Source: Trileptium ribeirensis | Taxonomy: Eukaryota; Nematoda; Enoplea; Enoplida; Thoracostomopsidae | Length of the DNA: 64,000 nucleotides | Reading direction: 5' to 3' | Assembly: GCA_030248225.1 (NCBI GenBank) | Contig: JASANE010029929.1 | Span: 1-64,000 of the forward strand | Shown here: piece after piece, positions 34,010 through 45,139 of the stretch | How positions within the stretch are numbered: the stretch's first letter is position 1 | Layout: each line of letters begins with the position of its first letter | Program-made: the position numbers and the translations under genes | Notes under the pieces: model-generated | The model's database searches: none | Told to the model about the DNA's origin: nothing | The model's input: the letters and a program-made list of their open reading frames with translations, nothing else

Positions 34010-34470
34010 ATTCAAATTTTAGGGCCAAATCTAAGCAAAATTTGTTGATTTTTTCGGTTTAGGCACAATAAATATATAGTTTTATTTTCGAACCGCATTA
34101 ACAAGCTGAGTCGAATGATATTAAAATCAGTTCAATCTATGCTTGAGTTGACGAGTTTTATGCACATTTATGTGAAAATTTAAGGCTAGCTTGAGCCTAA
34201 GCCGTAGCTATTAACTTATCAACCCGATTCTTCGACTCAGCTCGTGAATGCGTTTCGAAGGTTATGAAACACTATGCATTCACAGAAAATGTTTTTGACG
34301 CTTTTTGGCACGAAATGTTACCATAAAAATCTAAAAAAAAAATTGTTACAATTACGATTCTAATGGAGATTTTTAATTGTCTCGACTGATTCGAATGGTA
34401 GCTAAATTAACTGTGTTTCTTTGAAATTGACCATTTTCGGGCTGGAGTAGTTTAACCTAAAATATCCATT
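34010..34470. mobile_element. MITE-2 related element
   Basis: Carries the family motifs in inverted arrangement: AAGCTGAGTCGAATG near 34,105 and TTCGACTCAGCTCG near 34,220, around a centre with GCTTGAGCCTAAGCC. The outer parts (TTTTCGGTTTAGG and GGAGTAGTTTAACCTAAA) are diverged versions of the MITE-2 ends. Exact termini are uncertain. Confidence 0.5.
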
Positions 34471-34575
34471 TTGTCATTATATAAAATAACCTGATAAACA
34501 CTGATCCGATTTTGCTCATATGTTCATACGGCATAACCATTACGTTTATTAATTGATGCAGCATTACATTGTTAA

Positions 34576-34823
34576 CCCTTTAATGCACACCGCACAAACA
34601 TGTACAGCTCATATTGTGAACAGTGGCGTTGACTGTGTTTGTCGTATAATGACGGTTTGCACTGCTATTTGTTTAATTTTTCGGGTTCTTTAAGAAACCA
34701 AGCAACAGATCCTAAATAGCTCAGTGGTAAACGATCGCCACTTTCACCAGATTTGGTCCATAACGAGGAGTTTGAGTTTGTCAAGTATTGCATGGTCCAC
34801 AAATTAATTCGGGCGTTAAAGGA
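34576..34823. mobile_element. piggyBac-like short element, first of a tandem pair
   Basis: The element starts CCCTTTAATG and ends TTAAAGGA, and is flanked on both sides by TTAA (34,572-34,575 and 34,824-34,827), the target duplication of piggyBac-type transposons. It contains a tRNA-like A box (TAGCTCAGTGGTAAA) near 34,718. At 248 bp it cannot be autonomous. The neighbour at 34,854-35,117 is a diverged copy in the same orientation. Confidence 0.65.
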
Positions 34824-34853
34824 TTAATCAAAATTTAGCCTGTTTCTTACAAA

Positions 34854-35117
34854 TCCTTTAAGTCCCACTGTGCACAAACGTGTACAGCTCAGATGGTCAA
34901 CTGTTGAGTTGACTGTGTTTGTCGTATGACAGTATGCACGTGCGTTGCTATTCGTTTGCTTTGCGAGAGTCGTTATGGAACCAAGCAACAGTTCCTACAT
35001 AGCTCAGTGCTTAGCGCACGCCACATTCACCCGTTACATCCATGTTCGATCCCTAGCGACGAGCTTGAGTTTGTCAAACAGTTGCACGATACACAAGGTA
35101 ATTCGGGCGTTGAAGGG
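34854..35117. mobile_element. piggyBac-like short element, second of a tandem pair
   Basis: A diverged direct repeat of 34,576-34,823: it shares GTGCACAAACGTGTACAGC, the GTTGACTGTGTTTGTCGTAT block and CCAAGCAACAG. The ends read TCCTTTAAGTCCC and CGTTGAAGGG; the flanks are AAAT and ATAA rather than intact TTAA. It holds the better preserved tRNA-like sequence. Confidence 0.6.
34995..35065 (+). ncRNA. tRNA-derived sequence inside the piggyBac-like pair
   Basis: A-box TAGCTCAGTGCTTAGCGC and B-box ATGTTCGATCCC stand at normal tRNA spacing. The first copy (about 34,710-34,785) keeps the A box but has a ruined B box. Stem pairing is poor, so this is a tRNA pseudogene or SINE head carried by the element rather than a working tRNA. 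Confidence 0.55.
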
Positions 35118-35169
35118 ATAATGTTTGCTCACAGTTTCATTGCCATTCATGTAAAAGTATTAAAGCAAT

Positions 35170-36556
35170 AAAGTATAACGAAATTATGCTCCTAAAACAA
35201 CGGTCTCCGCGCAGCATCAAGTTATTGTTATTGTGGAACATTCATTTATTGATGGTACAGAATGAGTGTAAATTTATAATTAAGTCAAAACCAAAGTAGA
35301 TTGAACATCGAGATTACTTGCATACAATATATGCAACATACATGGAAGTAGCTGATTAAAAAATTTGATGCATGAGTGTAGTAATCAAGAATATTCATTA
35401 TGAAATGTTAGAAACGTGGTCGAGCCCTACTCTTACATCTAACCTAAGTTCCGGTCATAGCAGAAATATTGATTCAAAAAATTGTTATTCTTCTCCAGCT
35501 GATTTTTAAAAGCTCTTGTATTCACTGAACATACTGTTGATTGAGATACAGAGTTCCAAATATCAACATTGTCACAGGGCAAAATTATTTCATGCCAAAT
35601 ATGTTATAAATAAAATCAACACATAAATATTATATATATAATTATTATATTATTTAAATATAAATTATATAATATATTATAAATATATATTATAAAATAT
35701 ATATTATAAATATTATTATATAAAATTATATTAGGTCTCGACGGGTAGCAACGGACGAAGGAGGGAGTCCTCTGCGGTGGTATAGGCCAGGGAGTTATCT
35801 GTGCTACTGCAAGGCGTTATTAAAGAGGGATAAATACGATTGGAGAGGTATCCTCAGACCCTTAGTGGTAACCCGCTATTTACACCTTATATATATCTGA
35901 TTGATTTGCACTACATATATCTGATAAACTCGCACAGATACATATATGATATAATCCTAGATATCGCTAAGCTTGAGAACAGAATATAGCAAATCTGGGA
36001 TGTTGGTGAACTCGAATATGAACAAATCTATTAGTATATAAATGTTATTTATATTCAAACAATGTGTATTCAAATTAATTTAATATTTTCCATACCACAC
36101 TAAAAATTATGCAACTACAAATCATAAGCTGGCACAGTCAATTTTGTTCGTAACACTACGAAGGCTGCAGGAACAGGGGGTAGCTGCCCACCCCAGAAAT
36201 CAAAGTGGGGAGCAGGTCCTTGGTTCCGCCCAACACCAGATTTTCCCAGTTTTCGCCAATTTACCCAAAATTGCGCAAGCAGTGTGGGTATAGATGGGGA
36301 TTAGGACGTCCCACCCTCAGGAGATAACCCTTTACAACCTATTGGCCCTATGCTCCAAACGTCTGTTATCTTATGCGGCACCCCCGACGGGTTTTACCTT
36401 AGGTTGCCCCCATATGCATTTTATCATAGCTTGCTCCAGACTCAAAATCGTTTTTGTAGTAGTTAGACCATAACATCCACCTAAAATATGTAACATGCAC
36501 AATTAGTTTTTGTGCTTGAACTTTTTGTCTTTAGCGATTGTGTTTTTACAAGTCTA
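35170..36556. other. Intergenic with AT-simple repeat
   Basis: Bases 35,615-35,735 are almost pure TA/AT-rich simple sequence (ATATATTATAAATATA). Bases 36,165-36,260 contain a GC-richer patch with TTTTCGCCAATTTACCC, one loose unit of the 54-kb array type. No gene is seen. Confidence 0.5.
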
Positions 36557-36815
36557 AGGGCGTGTTAACATTTCGTTTGATCCGAACCGATCCTAATACG
36601 ATCCGAACCGCTCCGAATACGATCCGATCCTACACAGCATGCACAATTTTTTCGGACTGAGCCGGATGAAATAAACTCTGTACGATAAATACATATGCAT
36701 ACATACGCATACTGTAGGCATAGTTTAGTCGTGTCGGATCAGATGGAATGTGAACACGTTTAAAAACAATTCGGATTGGATCGGATCGGATCGGATACAT
36801 TATGAACGCGGCCTT
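36557..36815. mobile_element. Small element with GATCCGAACC/GGATCGGATC subterminal repeats
   Basis: The ends are AAGGGCGTGTTAACAT on the left and, in reverse complement, AAGGCCGCGTTCATAAT on the right. Inside both ends come iterated GATCCGAACC / GGATCGGATC motifs, more regular on the right (three GGATC units). The AGGGCGTGTT start and arrays of this kind recall hAT-type MITEs. I could not find a clear target duplication. Confidence 0.55.
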
Positions 36816-37041
36816 AGTTCCGCAAAGTCTAATATCATCTTGGTAGGGATACTTCTGAGACAAAACAGTTTTGCAAAAGACGTATCTATCGGAAAATTTT
36901 GGTTACGAAACGAGCTTAGTATTTTTAAATATTCAAGGTGCTTGAAATCTTGTTATTGCTGAAGGTTTTCAGATTTTTACATGTTATAATGCGTAAAAAA
37001 TTTAACAAAATTCATAAAGTTTACAAACCATACAAATTTAA

Positions 37042-38034
37042 CCCTCCCGAGACTGAGCTTTTCGCACACCTTCTTAAGACTGAGGGGGGTCCGTCAGACC
37101 CCTTGCGAAAAAAGCCTAAATATCGTTTCTTAACGCGTCGCTTGCATGGGGCTCACACGAGTTAACATGCGGTAGGGGAAGCATCCTATTAAGGAATCTC
37201 ATGTACCTAATAGGATGATGCTGACTCGATAATAAACGGCAGACAGTGTAGTCTAGGCGTCTCTTCTAGAAGAAATCTCAGGGATACTTGCTAATAAGCT
37301 ATGTGCTAGGATAAGGAGCAGTGCTTTTGACGCCACATCTGACAAGCTATCTGTTATATTTTATTATTTGCGTTTTTTTTGTTATCAAACTTCTTTGGAA
37401 TTACCTTCATCGTATTCCATCGAAAACTGTTGCCAAAACGAAAAATAACGTATCCAACAAATAAAATATCATTCGGAGCCATACGATGCACTGCCAAAAG
37501 TCCAACAAATAAAATATTCGGAGCCATACGATGCACTGCCAACAGTCCAACAAATAAAATATTCGGAGCCATACGATGCACTGCCAACAGTCCAACAAAT
37601 AAAATATCCGTTAAAATGTCCGTTAAAAATACAAACCTCTGCTTCAGAATCTAACGCACCATTGACTCTCGTGTACATATTTCCATAAATACAGTGTGCT
37701 GTACCTATACTTATGGATGTGATACCCAAAATCTTGAAATTTTACGAATACTACTTGCTGGGAGTCCCGCAGACCCCCCCTCAGTCCGTAGAGGGGTGTA
37801 TCATTTTGTAGTGGATTTAGAAGCTAAGTTGCTACCCTCCTTAGGACTGTGGGGGGGTCCGTCGGACCCGGAGTCAAATGGCATGGCTTAGCGGTATATA
37901 AAAAAGGGCACTGAAAGATGTCTTTAAAAGATGAATTCTCACGAAATTTCAGTGCTTTCACTCCCTTATTCCTGATTTCGTGGTGAAAAATTTTGGTCTG
38001 GGGTCCGTCGGACCCCCCCTGAGTCCTGGAAGGG
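37042..38034. mobile_element. piggyBac-like element or nested pair, TTAA flanks
   Basis: Both sides are TTAA (37,038-37,041 and 38,035-38,038). The termini are CCCTCCCGAGACTGAG and, in reverse complement, CCCTTCCAGGACTCAG, followed inward by the palindrome GGTCCGTCGGACC. The same terminal type appears twice more inside, pointing the other way: CCTCAGTCCGTAGAGGGG at about 37,779-37,796 and CCCTCCTTAGGACTG at about 37,836-37,850. The block is probably two adjacent or nested copies. It contains a 45-bp minisatellite and no transposase. Confidence 0.8.
37449..37605. repeat. 45-bp minisatellite within the piggyBac-like element
   Basis: About 3.4 copies of a unit running CCAACAAATAAAATATTCGG then AGCCATACGATGCACTGCCA and ACAGT. 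The first unit has a small insertion. As 45 is a multiple of three, open frames appear in several phases on both strands; they are by-products. Confidence 0.9.
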
Positions 38035-38039
38035 TTAAG

Positions 38040-39066
38040 ACGATTCAGTTACATGTAAAGAAAACAAGAAAACGAACGCAGTATTATATAATAATATTGC
38101 TTCAACAGCCAAGACCATCTGCGTTGCTCGTGTGTGTCGGATTTTCTGTACAAATGTCAAACAACAAATTAACACAGGCCAGTTTTCGACTGGAATGAAT
38201 GAATATTGGAAGCCATTCCGTTCTAAATAAAACAATGAAATTTTAACAGAATTTATTAAATTTAAAGTCACTGAATTTATAACAATGACGCGGAGGCGCC
38301 GCACGCCAAGGGCGACCCGTTCGCTTAACCAGAAAAAATAGCAGCCGTAAGGTGGCCTTTCCAATTATCCAGTAGCCGTCCCACACTTTAGATCGGCGTA
38401 CTTCTCCCTTGCAATCGAGCACATTTACCTCAACCGCACAACGCAGCGATAACCTTTAGAGCGGTAATTTCATTGAACTTTCGTGGTGTGTTCATGAATT
38501 GTAAGCTAAATTTTATTGTTAGCCAGTTTTACCGTCTGAGGCACGATATTAGGCTAATGGTTATGTTTAAGAGCCCGTTTACATTTAAGTGATCGAAAAA
38601 CTAAATCAACGTTGCAAATGACCAACTAATTCGTGTTCACCGGTTGGTAACATGGCATTTTCTGTGGACAACCAGCATGCTATTCGACAGGTTGTATTCG
38701 ACAGATCAGTACGAAATGAACGATATCAACATTAATGTTGTATGTTTTCCACCTGTTCCACAATCAAGATTTATCCTTAAGCTTAGTGTGTCACGAACGG
38801 CATAAATGATGGTTCTCCGCCATGCATCCCAAATATAATAACAGGCCTTATAGTTACTTTAGAATTATAACGCATGTGGTTGCTCCACAGCTACACAGTA
38901 TACGCCACAGCAATGTGTTAATTCGGTATGTCGTTTAATTTACGTCTGCTCAACAAATCATTTTAATGTATGTCAAAAATGAAGTATTCTACTTTGGTTT
39001 TTAAAACCACGGCAGTTATTTCATAGCAATTTGTTGCATCCCGGCTTTCGGAATAGTGGCCAATAA
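38040..39066. other. Intergenic, no gene recognised
   Basis: Single-copy AT-rich sequence with one GC-richer stretch at 38,285-38,440. No domain, splice-bounded open segment or repeat was recognised. Confidence 0.35.
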
Positions 39067-39491
39067 TGCGGCGTTTACGTTATAAAGGATCCACATGTGA
39101 AGGTTTTGTCCCCTATAGTCTAGACCACACCATCCAGTGGTATACGGTATATACCCACACTATCTAATGCGAAAGATGGTGTATGAGACACCATAAACGT
39201 AGCTATAGCGTATTAATCTACCTATTGTTTTTTACTGACGGTGTCAAGGACACCATACACAAACCCATTATATATTGCGTGTAAATAACAGCATGGTGTA
39301 GCTAACACCATGTAAAAATTATGGCGTCGTCAACACTATACTATTACCGACAGCACACTGCCTATGCATACTATCTGAAAATACCATCAGAAACACCATG
39401 GTGTCCAAGACACCATATAATTGATGGTAGAAGAGACACTCAGGGTGGACAAAACTTTCACATGGGGGTCCTTTATAACGTAAACGCTGCA
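39067..39491. mobile_element. Harbinger-like MITE, copy 1 (TAA target duplication)
   Basis: A 425-bp element with inverted ends starting TGCGGCGTTTACGTTATAAA and continuing through CATGTGAAGGTTTTGTC (about 45 bp in all). Both flanks are TAA, the 3-bp TWA duplication typical of PIF/Harbinger elements. The interior is studded with small palindromes of the type GGTGTCNNNGACACC and TGGTGT/ACACCA, at least six pairs. It has no coding capacity. Confidence 0.85.
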
Positions 39492-39823
39492 TAAAGGACC
39501 TCTATCTCTCATCAAATTCTTCTTCAAAATAAATAAAAATTGTACCAGGATTGCTTACTGGGTTTAAATATTAGAAATAAAAGTCTATTCTGGAGCATCA
39601 CAACGTTTGCAAGACATGACAATTGTGATATTAAAGGTTACATGATTTGAATGCAATACATGAAGTTAGTCTGTTTAAAATCGACGACCGAAGCCATTAT
39701 CTGGAAACCCAGCTTCAGGCCGGTTTTTGTACTAGTTTTGTTCCAACACAGTAAAATACACTCTACACTGTCTCTACCTTCAATAGATTGATTTAATAGT
39801 TGAGGATATACACCCCATTATTA

Positions 39824-40265
39824 CTACGCATTTAGGGACTCATCATTTGGGTATAAATTACTGTACAAAATGAGACCAACAACACAGACATGATTAGAAT
39901 GGTTGAGGTGATATTGCCTGTTATCGTTTATTTTGTGTCCCACGGGCTTATTTAAAAATTCAGTTTTAGTACAAGCCTGCAACGCAAATAATGACAATAT
40001 CAGCGCACCATGTGCGGGTATGTATACAGAGCACAAATTTCTTTATAAAATAGACCAATAACACCATTATAGCTCGAGCGGTTGCGGAGATATTGCCGTT
40101 TCCTGTATTTTAGGTTGCATGGACCCATTAAAAACGCTTTTGACTTTAATCCTACATCCAAAAAGACCCATGTGGCAAAGTATACAGCCGGATTCATATT
40201 GACTCAGACGTCTACTGCTGAATTGGTGTATTTCAAATTGGGTCATAGCTTAAAAATGGCTTAAC
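39824..40265. repeat. Degenerate tandem duplication of about 170 bp
   Basis: Bases about 39,850-39,985 and 40,025-40,160 share a pattern (GACCAA-AACAC, GGTTG-GG-GATATTGCC, TTTATTTTG/TGTATTTTAGG, CCCATTAAAAA, GCTTTTGACTTTAATCC or its relative). A shorter third piece follows at about 40,210-40,260. The frames here are not conserved between copies. Confidence 0.4.
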
Positions 40266-40269
40266 AGAC

Positions 40270-42290
40270 CTGCAGCATTGTCGATGAGACGATTCAGTAT
40301 AGTCGAGTCCGGTTTTCGACCAGAAGTAAAACCTTAAATACTGGCTTAAAGTCTAAAATATTGGCGAACCCAAAATGTCAAAAATCAAAGTCTTCTTTTG
40401 AGAAAATTTCAGGTTTAATTCATAATGGCGTAAACTACGCGTTGAATAAAATAGCGAAACTCCATCAATCTACCGTAGAGCTATTAAGTGCAACAGACAT
40501 ACAAAAAATAATTTTGTAGTCTTCGTTTTTGACTAAAGGTTCGGCCTATAATAATATTCAGACTGCCAATATAATAAGCAGGAAATGTATATACATTAAT
40601 AAGAAATACCGTAGTGCAAGGCTACTAATACAGACTTAGCGATATCCCAAAAATTGCATATATAGATACCGAAACTTTACGTTCCTACGTCGTGTATTGA
40701 GAATCACACAGCGTATATATATACTTACGCTCCTTACAGTTACTCAATCTGATTTTTATAGCATATATTGTTCCTAGCTGTTCTGGTAGTTACAACATTT
40801 TATCACGATGAATTATAAAGGTCGCTCGACTTAGTGTAGGCGGGGTCTCAAAGCTATCATTTTAATGTGAACTAGTATGCTGTTGTAAATTAAATTCCTA
40901 GCTCTAAATCTTAATCGTAACCTATTTTTCAAGAAAGAAGCTTAATTTTCATTGTTTTACATTATAAATGTTTTTAAATTTGGTAATTTTCATAACAAAT
41001 TCTATGACTGTGAAAACGATTCACGGGTGTGTCTAGTTTTAGTCACCATAAGTAACAAAAGTATAAGCCTTTGGTTCTATCTCTACCGTTGCCAAGCTGA
41101 GATGGGTCAACTCATCATTTTGGACCTAAATTGCAAAGTCCTTTCTGCGTCATTATGTTATTATACTCTGTTTCGTCCGCTTAAGACAACATTTGCTGGT
41201 CCACGTCTTGAGTCCCATCCTTTCGAGAAGCTACATTTTAAGGCACGTTCGCTACCAAAAATAATGTAATATTATATCATTTGGTTTGATGGACGGTAGT
41301 TGGGATCTCGCTGCTCGAAGCGCTTGTGTATATTGCTATACCAAAACAATAATTACAACAGCCTATATAATTTATTTCTAACCTGTATCGCTGATTCCAT
41401 TCTTTTTGTGTTGTAAAGCGTTCATGGTGTTTTAGCAGCCGTCGCTCCGTAATGCTAGGCCCACTGAATAAGTTGAATTGCACAAGCATTGAACCCTGAA
41501 ACGACAGTATTGTAAATGTAGAGATTTTTTTACAAAATTTGTAAAATATTAGCTGCAAAATTAAAAGGTTTTTACAACGTAAATTGTATAATTTCTTAAA
41601 ATTCTATAAATATATATTTACATGAAATTTAATTTAACTATGTTTGAGCCATCATGTTCCTGAACTCAGAAAGAAGACATACACAAGTTATTCCGAGTTC
41701 CAGGTATGGGTAATCGTTACATAAAAACTTTAACATAATGCGACAAATACTATATGATATACCATAAAGCGTGTCAAATTCAAAACCAAAAAAGTTGTAA
41801 ATTTTCTACCAAAGATAGATCATCCTATATCTTGGTTATGTACTGCGTTACTGCATTAATGTATACTTTTATCACATAGATATTACATCTCAGGAACGGA
41901 TTGGTGGACATCCCTAATTTTCCCACTGCGTTTAACTTTCGGCGCATACTGTTAAAAGCATTTTTGTGTGTTCCCTTTTCCATGCGCGAGGGTTAATCAA
42001 CCCCCATTTTTAGTCCAAAATCCATTTTTCGTCGAATTTTCTTGTTTCCGTCTAGAACATGTCATCCTGTGATTTATTAAAAATCTTCACACCTCAGGTG
42101 ACCTAAGCGATTGCAACTGCGGGCCTAATATCTAGCCGAAAACCCCTTTAGCAACTGAATAAGAGAGCACAAATTACCAATTCGTGTAAAACCTCATAGG
42201 TATCACGGTTGTTGCTATAGCTTAGTGATGGCCGGAGATATTTGGTGTAAATTTTGACTGTCGGTATACTTATAATGTGCTTATTACATC
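40270..42290. other. Long stretch with no recognised feature
   Basis: Single-copy AT-rich DNA. The frame at 40,952-41,269 and its neighbours show no domain, no splice context and no repeat relation. I see nothing to annotate. Confidence 0.35.
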
Positions 42291-42294
42291 ATAA

Positions 42295-42545
42295 GCGGTT
42301 TTGACCCCCCCGGCCGGCGGGGCCAGCAGCTGGCTGACGGTGTGTTGGGGTTGGACGCTATGTTTATGCATACATGTGTTTTTATATATGTGTAGCATAC
42401 AGATGTATGGATTATATGCAATTATATGTATATAAATACTAATACCTATGGTTTGATACATGAAACATAGAAATTCCACATTCCGCGCATGGATGACATA
42501 CATTGCTATCATACACCTAAACATATATATGTCGGGTTTCATTTG
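42295..42545. repeat. Member of an inverted repeat pair with 52,500-52,745
   Basis: A C/G-rich end (CCCCGGCCGGCGGGGCC, then GCTGGCTGACGGTGT) is followed by an AT-rich part with ATATGTGTAGCAT and TGTATGGATTATA. The reverse complement of 52,500-52,745 reads the same way with roughly three quarters identity by eye. It is an older dispersed element; no terminal repeats were recognised. Confidence 0.65.
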
Positions 42546-42549
42546 GTAT

Positions 42550-44020
42550 CATGTCGGCTTGCTATTTACCACAAATGCGAAATTTTCGGTTTATTTCGAA
42601 TCGGTTTATTGTTTGGATACTTGAATATAAAAATGTTCAATAAGTTATAAAGATTCGTATCGGATGTAATATAAGTTTAATTTTGTGCGGTATTGCCACA
42701 GCTGTTGAGGAACTAAAGCTGTTTTTACGTATACGGTATATAATGTAACAACATAATGGTTCTGAAAAGCTGCAACCACATATTTTAGCTGCATAAATGT
42801 AATAAGTAAAGCGTTGAAATGCGTATGCGCACACGTATTGGAGCTAGGCGTAGATTTGTGCGCAGATGTATATCAATGGGTCATCAAATTATGTTATCTA
42901 CAGCGGCGTGCTAGAGATATTACTAAATAAATGATGCAATATTAGCTCAACATAACCAGAAATGACATCATCCGATAGTATGTAACGGAAGGGCTCGCGC
43001 AGTTTGGTTCATTTCGCTTCTTCAATTGTCGCAATGGGAAGAATCTGACTGACATTTTGCAGTACAGCGTGCCACGATTTCGTTTTTTATTTTTTATCCA
43101 TTCAGCCAACATTATGATCCGCTGTAACTAAAATCACGTTTATTCCTACACCAAGACTACACAGCACTATTTACGTATTTTCATCAATATGATTATTTCA
43201 GTGTTTATAATATACTAGAGGGAAAAAATTTCGATTCGACTCGGTCGACACCAAACCAAAAACAAAAACCTCTCCCAATAGTCAAGACGGATTACCCAAC
43301 TGCATCGTCGCCTTCCTACTGAACGGTTCCCATACGACTCCGGCTTCCTCGGCTCTCGGTGGAGTGCACCTAGTCCCAGGGAATCGGTTAGCTTAGCAGG
43401 CCGCAGGCGGGCTTTGCGAGGGTGGTCGGCCTGTCCCCTTTTGGTAGCGCACGTGTCTAAATTCGCGGTGAGATGTATTAGAGGTTCAATGGGAGAGTCA
43501 ACCCCATGGCCTATGTATAGGTAGTTATGTCGACTCTTCATTTCCAACTTCTTACTCAAAGACGCCTAAAAATTTGTGTACCAGAAGACATTTGCATGGA
43601 CTCACTGGCGGTAATCCAATCATTTACATCTTATCGTTTCTCGTATTTTCATAATTACATCTCGTTCACGGTTAACCGCATTGTTTATCCGTGTTCAGTG
43701 TAAGGACCCCATTTTGCAGCTCAACCTAATCAATCACGAAGCAATCTTTGAACTTAATCGAAGTGTATGCCTTCACGACTTTAAACTCGGCGCTTCAGTA
43801 ATTTTAGGGCAAAGCTCAAAACGGACAACTTATGCCATTATTTTGTTTTGATTGTAAACATACACGTTGTATTGGCAAAACAACCTGTTATTTGATCAGC
43901 GGTTATCAACACCGGTAAATCTGAAGAAAGTCGGCAATAGATATTTGACCCGTTTTTGGTCATTTTATTTCTTTGATTTCAGGTCAACGGAACTCGTTAA
44001 CAGAGAGTGTATGTAGATAA
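42550..44020. other. Intergenic; GC-rich island of unknown nature
   Basis: Bases 43,215-43,560 are much richer in G+C than their surroundings and hold a 114-codon minus-strand frame (including GLGALHREPRKPESYGNRSV) as well as other open frames. High G+C alone lengthens frames, so I do not call a gene. A B-box-like GAGGTTCAATGG lies near 43,480. A SINE or the 5' region of a retroelement are possible. Confidence 0.3.
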
Positions 44021-44307
44021 TGCGGTTTATTAGTCAACTGTGCTGTGTAGTTTATTAAAATACTCGATATTTGTACCTAAGCCATATGAAAGCTGAGGAA
44101 ATAATGACGCACACTGTCCATAAAACTGAAAGCAGACACAGTGTCCTTGACACTGTCGAGAAGTGGTAATACGCGTAACTAGCTAGCTTTGAAAAAATTT
44201 ATTAAATACATGCGGTGCCTAAGACACCCTGTTGTCAACAGTGTCTCTGACACTGTGTGGTGTACATAGGTTCGAAACGCTCGGGAGGTTATAACGTGAA
44301 CGCCGCA
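44021..44307. mobile_element. Harbinger-like MITE, diverged copy
   Basis: Starts TGCGGTTTATTAGTC after TAA and ends GAACGCCGCA before TAG. The interior again carries short palindromes, here CAGTGTCCTTGACACTGT and CAGTGTCTCTGACACTGT. It is shorter and more diverged than the copies at 39,067-39,491 and 50,274-50,709. Confidence 0.55.
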
Positions 44308-44628
44308 TAGATCGATTCAGCTCAGTAGTAAACGAGTAACGGATGCATCAATTCTTAAGAACGCTCTAATAGGACATTTGAAAAAGTTGGGAATTTAGGC
44401 AAGCTTCAAACAAAACCCTTACCATCGAGTGTGTAAAAGTTTTTAGCATTAGGTTCTCTTTTCAGTTTGCTGGTTTGGCAAACTATTTGAACATATGGCA
44501 TTGACACCATTTAAACTGTAATTGCAGCTTCCAAATATGTATTCAGCGATTGCATTTTAGCTCATGACGCAATAATTTGTTTACCTCGGAGGAGTTGTTG
44601 ATTTCGATGAGTGTAGGCAAACTATTGA

Positions 44629-44798
44629 CAACTACGTGAAGACTTATTAGATTTGGTACATACACATGGCCCAGAACAGTGGAACGGTTTGACAATGTTT
44701 ATGTTTGCTCAACTTTTACGATACTCTGACAAATCCTATCATTTGAAATCAGATCATAACTGTCCTAGCCCGCTAGCATTGTTGCACTCCGTATGGAG
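44629..44798 (+). CDS. Candidate exon, unknown protein
   Basis: An open segment of 56 codons plus two bases, following an in-frame TGA, runs into a strong donor (GAG|GTATGTTG) at 44,799. It encodes QLREDLLDLVHTHGPEQWNG, then LTMFMFAQLLRYSDKSYHLK and SDHNCPSPLALLHSVW. The amino-acid composition is that of a folded helical protein, and codon use is unlike the AT-rich surroundings. The acceptor is uncertain (the AG in ACGTGAAG is the only late choice, with a poor pyrimidine tract). I do not recognise the family. It may also be a fragment of a transposon protein; R1 copy B begins 340 bases downstream. Confidence 0.35.
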
Positions 44799-45139
44799 GT
44801 ATGTTGAAAGTATTTCTTTTTATTTCCACTCTGATTCCTAGTATTGTTCACTTTCATCGAAGTACTAATACGAATTCGGCTTTTCACTTTAACACATTCA
44901 ACCAATTTTGTTTTACTACTACCCAACACACTACAGCATACATACACACTAATAAAACATTTCAAACTGATTACATAAGCAATGCAAGTACAATATTTAT
45001 AACATCGATTACACAAAGTTCCTTGTAAGGGATCCAGTTTAGGTATTCTGATAAGCGAAAGTTTCATGTAAGCAAATTCTTTGTGCCCCTAACATTTAGC
45101 TCTTAAAATACAATGTTCAGTGAGAACGCACCGAACAAG

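Noticed and set aside
37354..37729. Several overlapping frames on both strands
   Set aside because: All arise from the 45-bp minisatellite with a codon-multiple period.
43215..43559. 114-codon minus-strand frame as a gene
   Set aside because: The stretch is GC-rich, which lengthens frames on all strands; no domain or splice signals.
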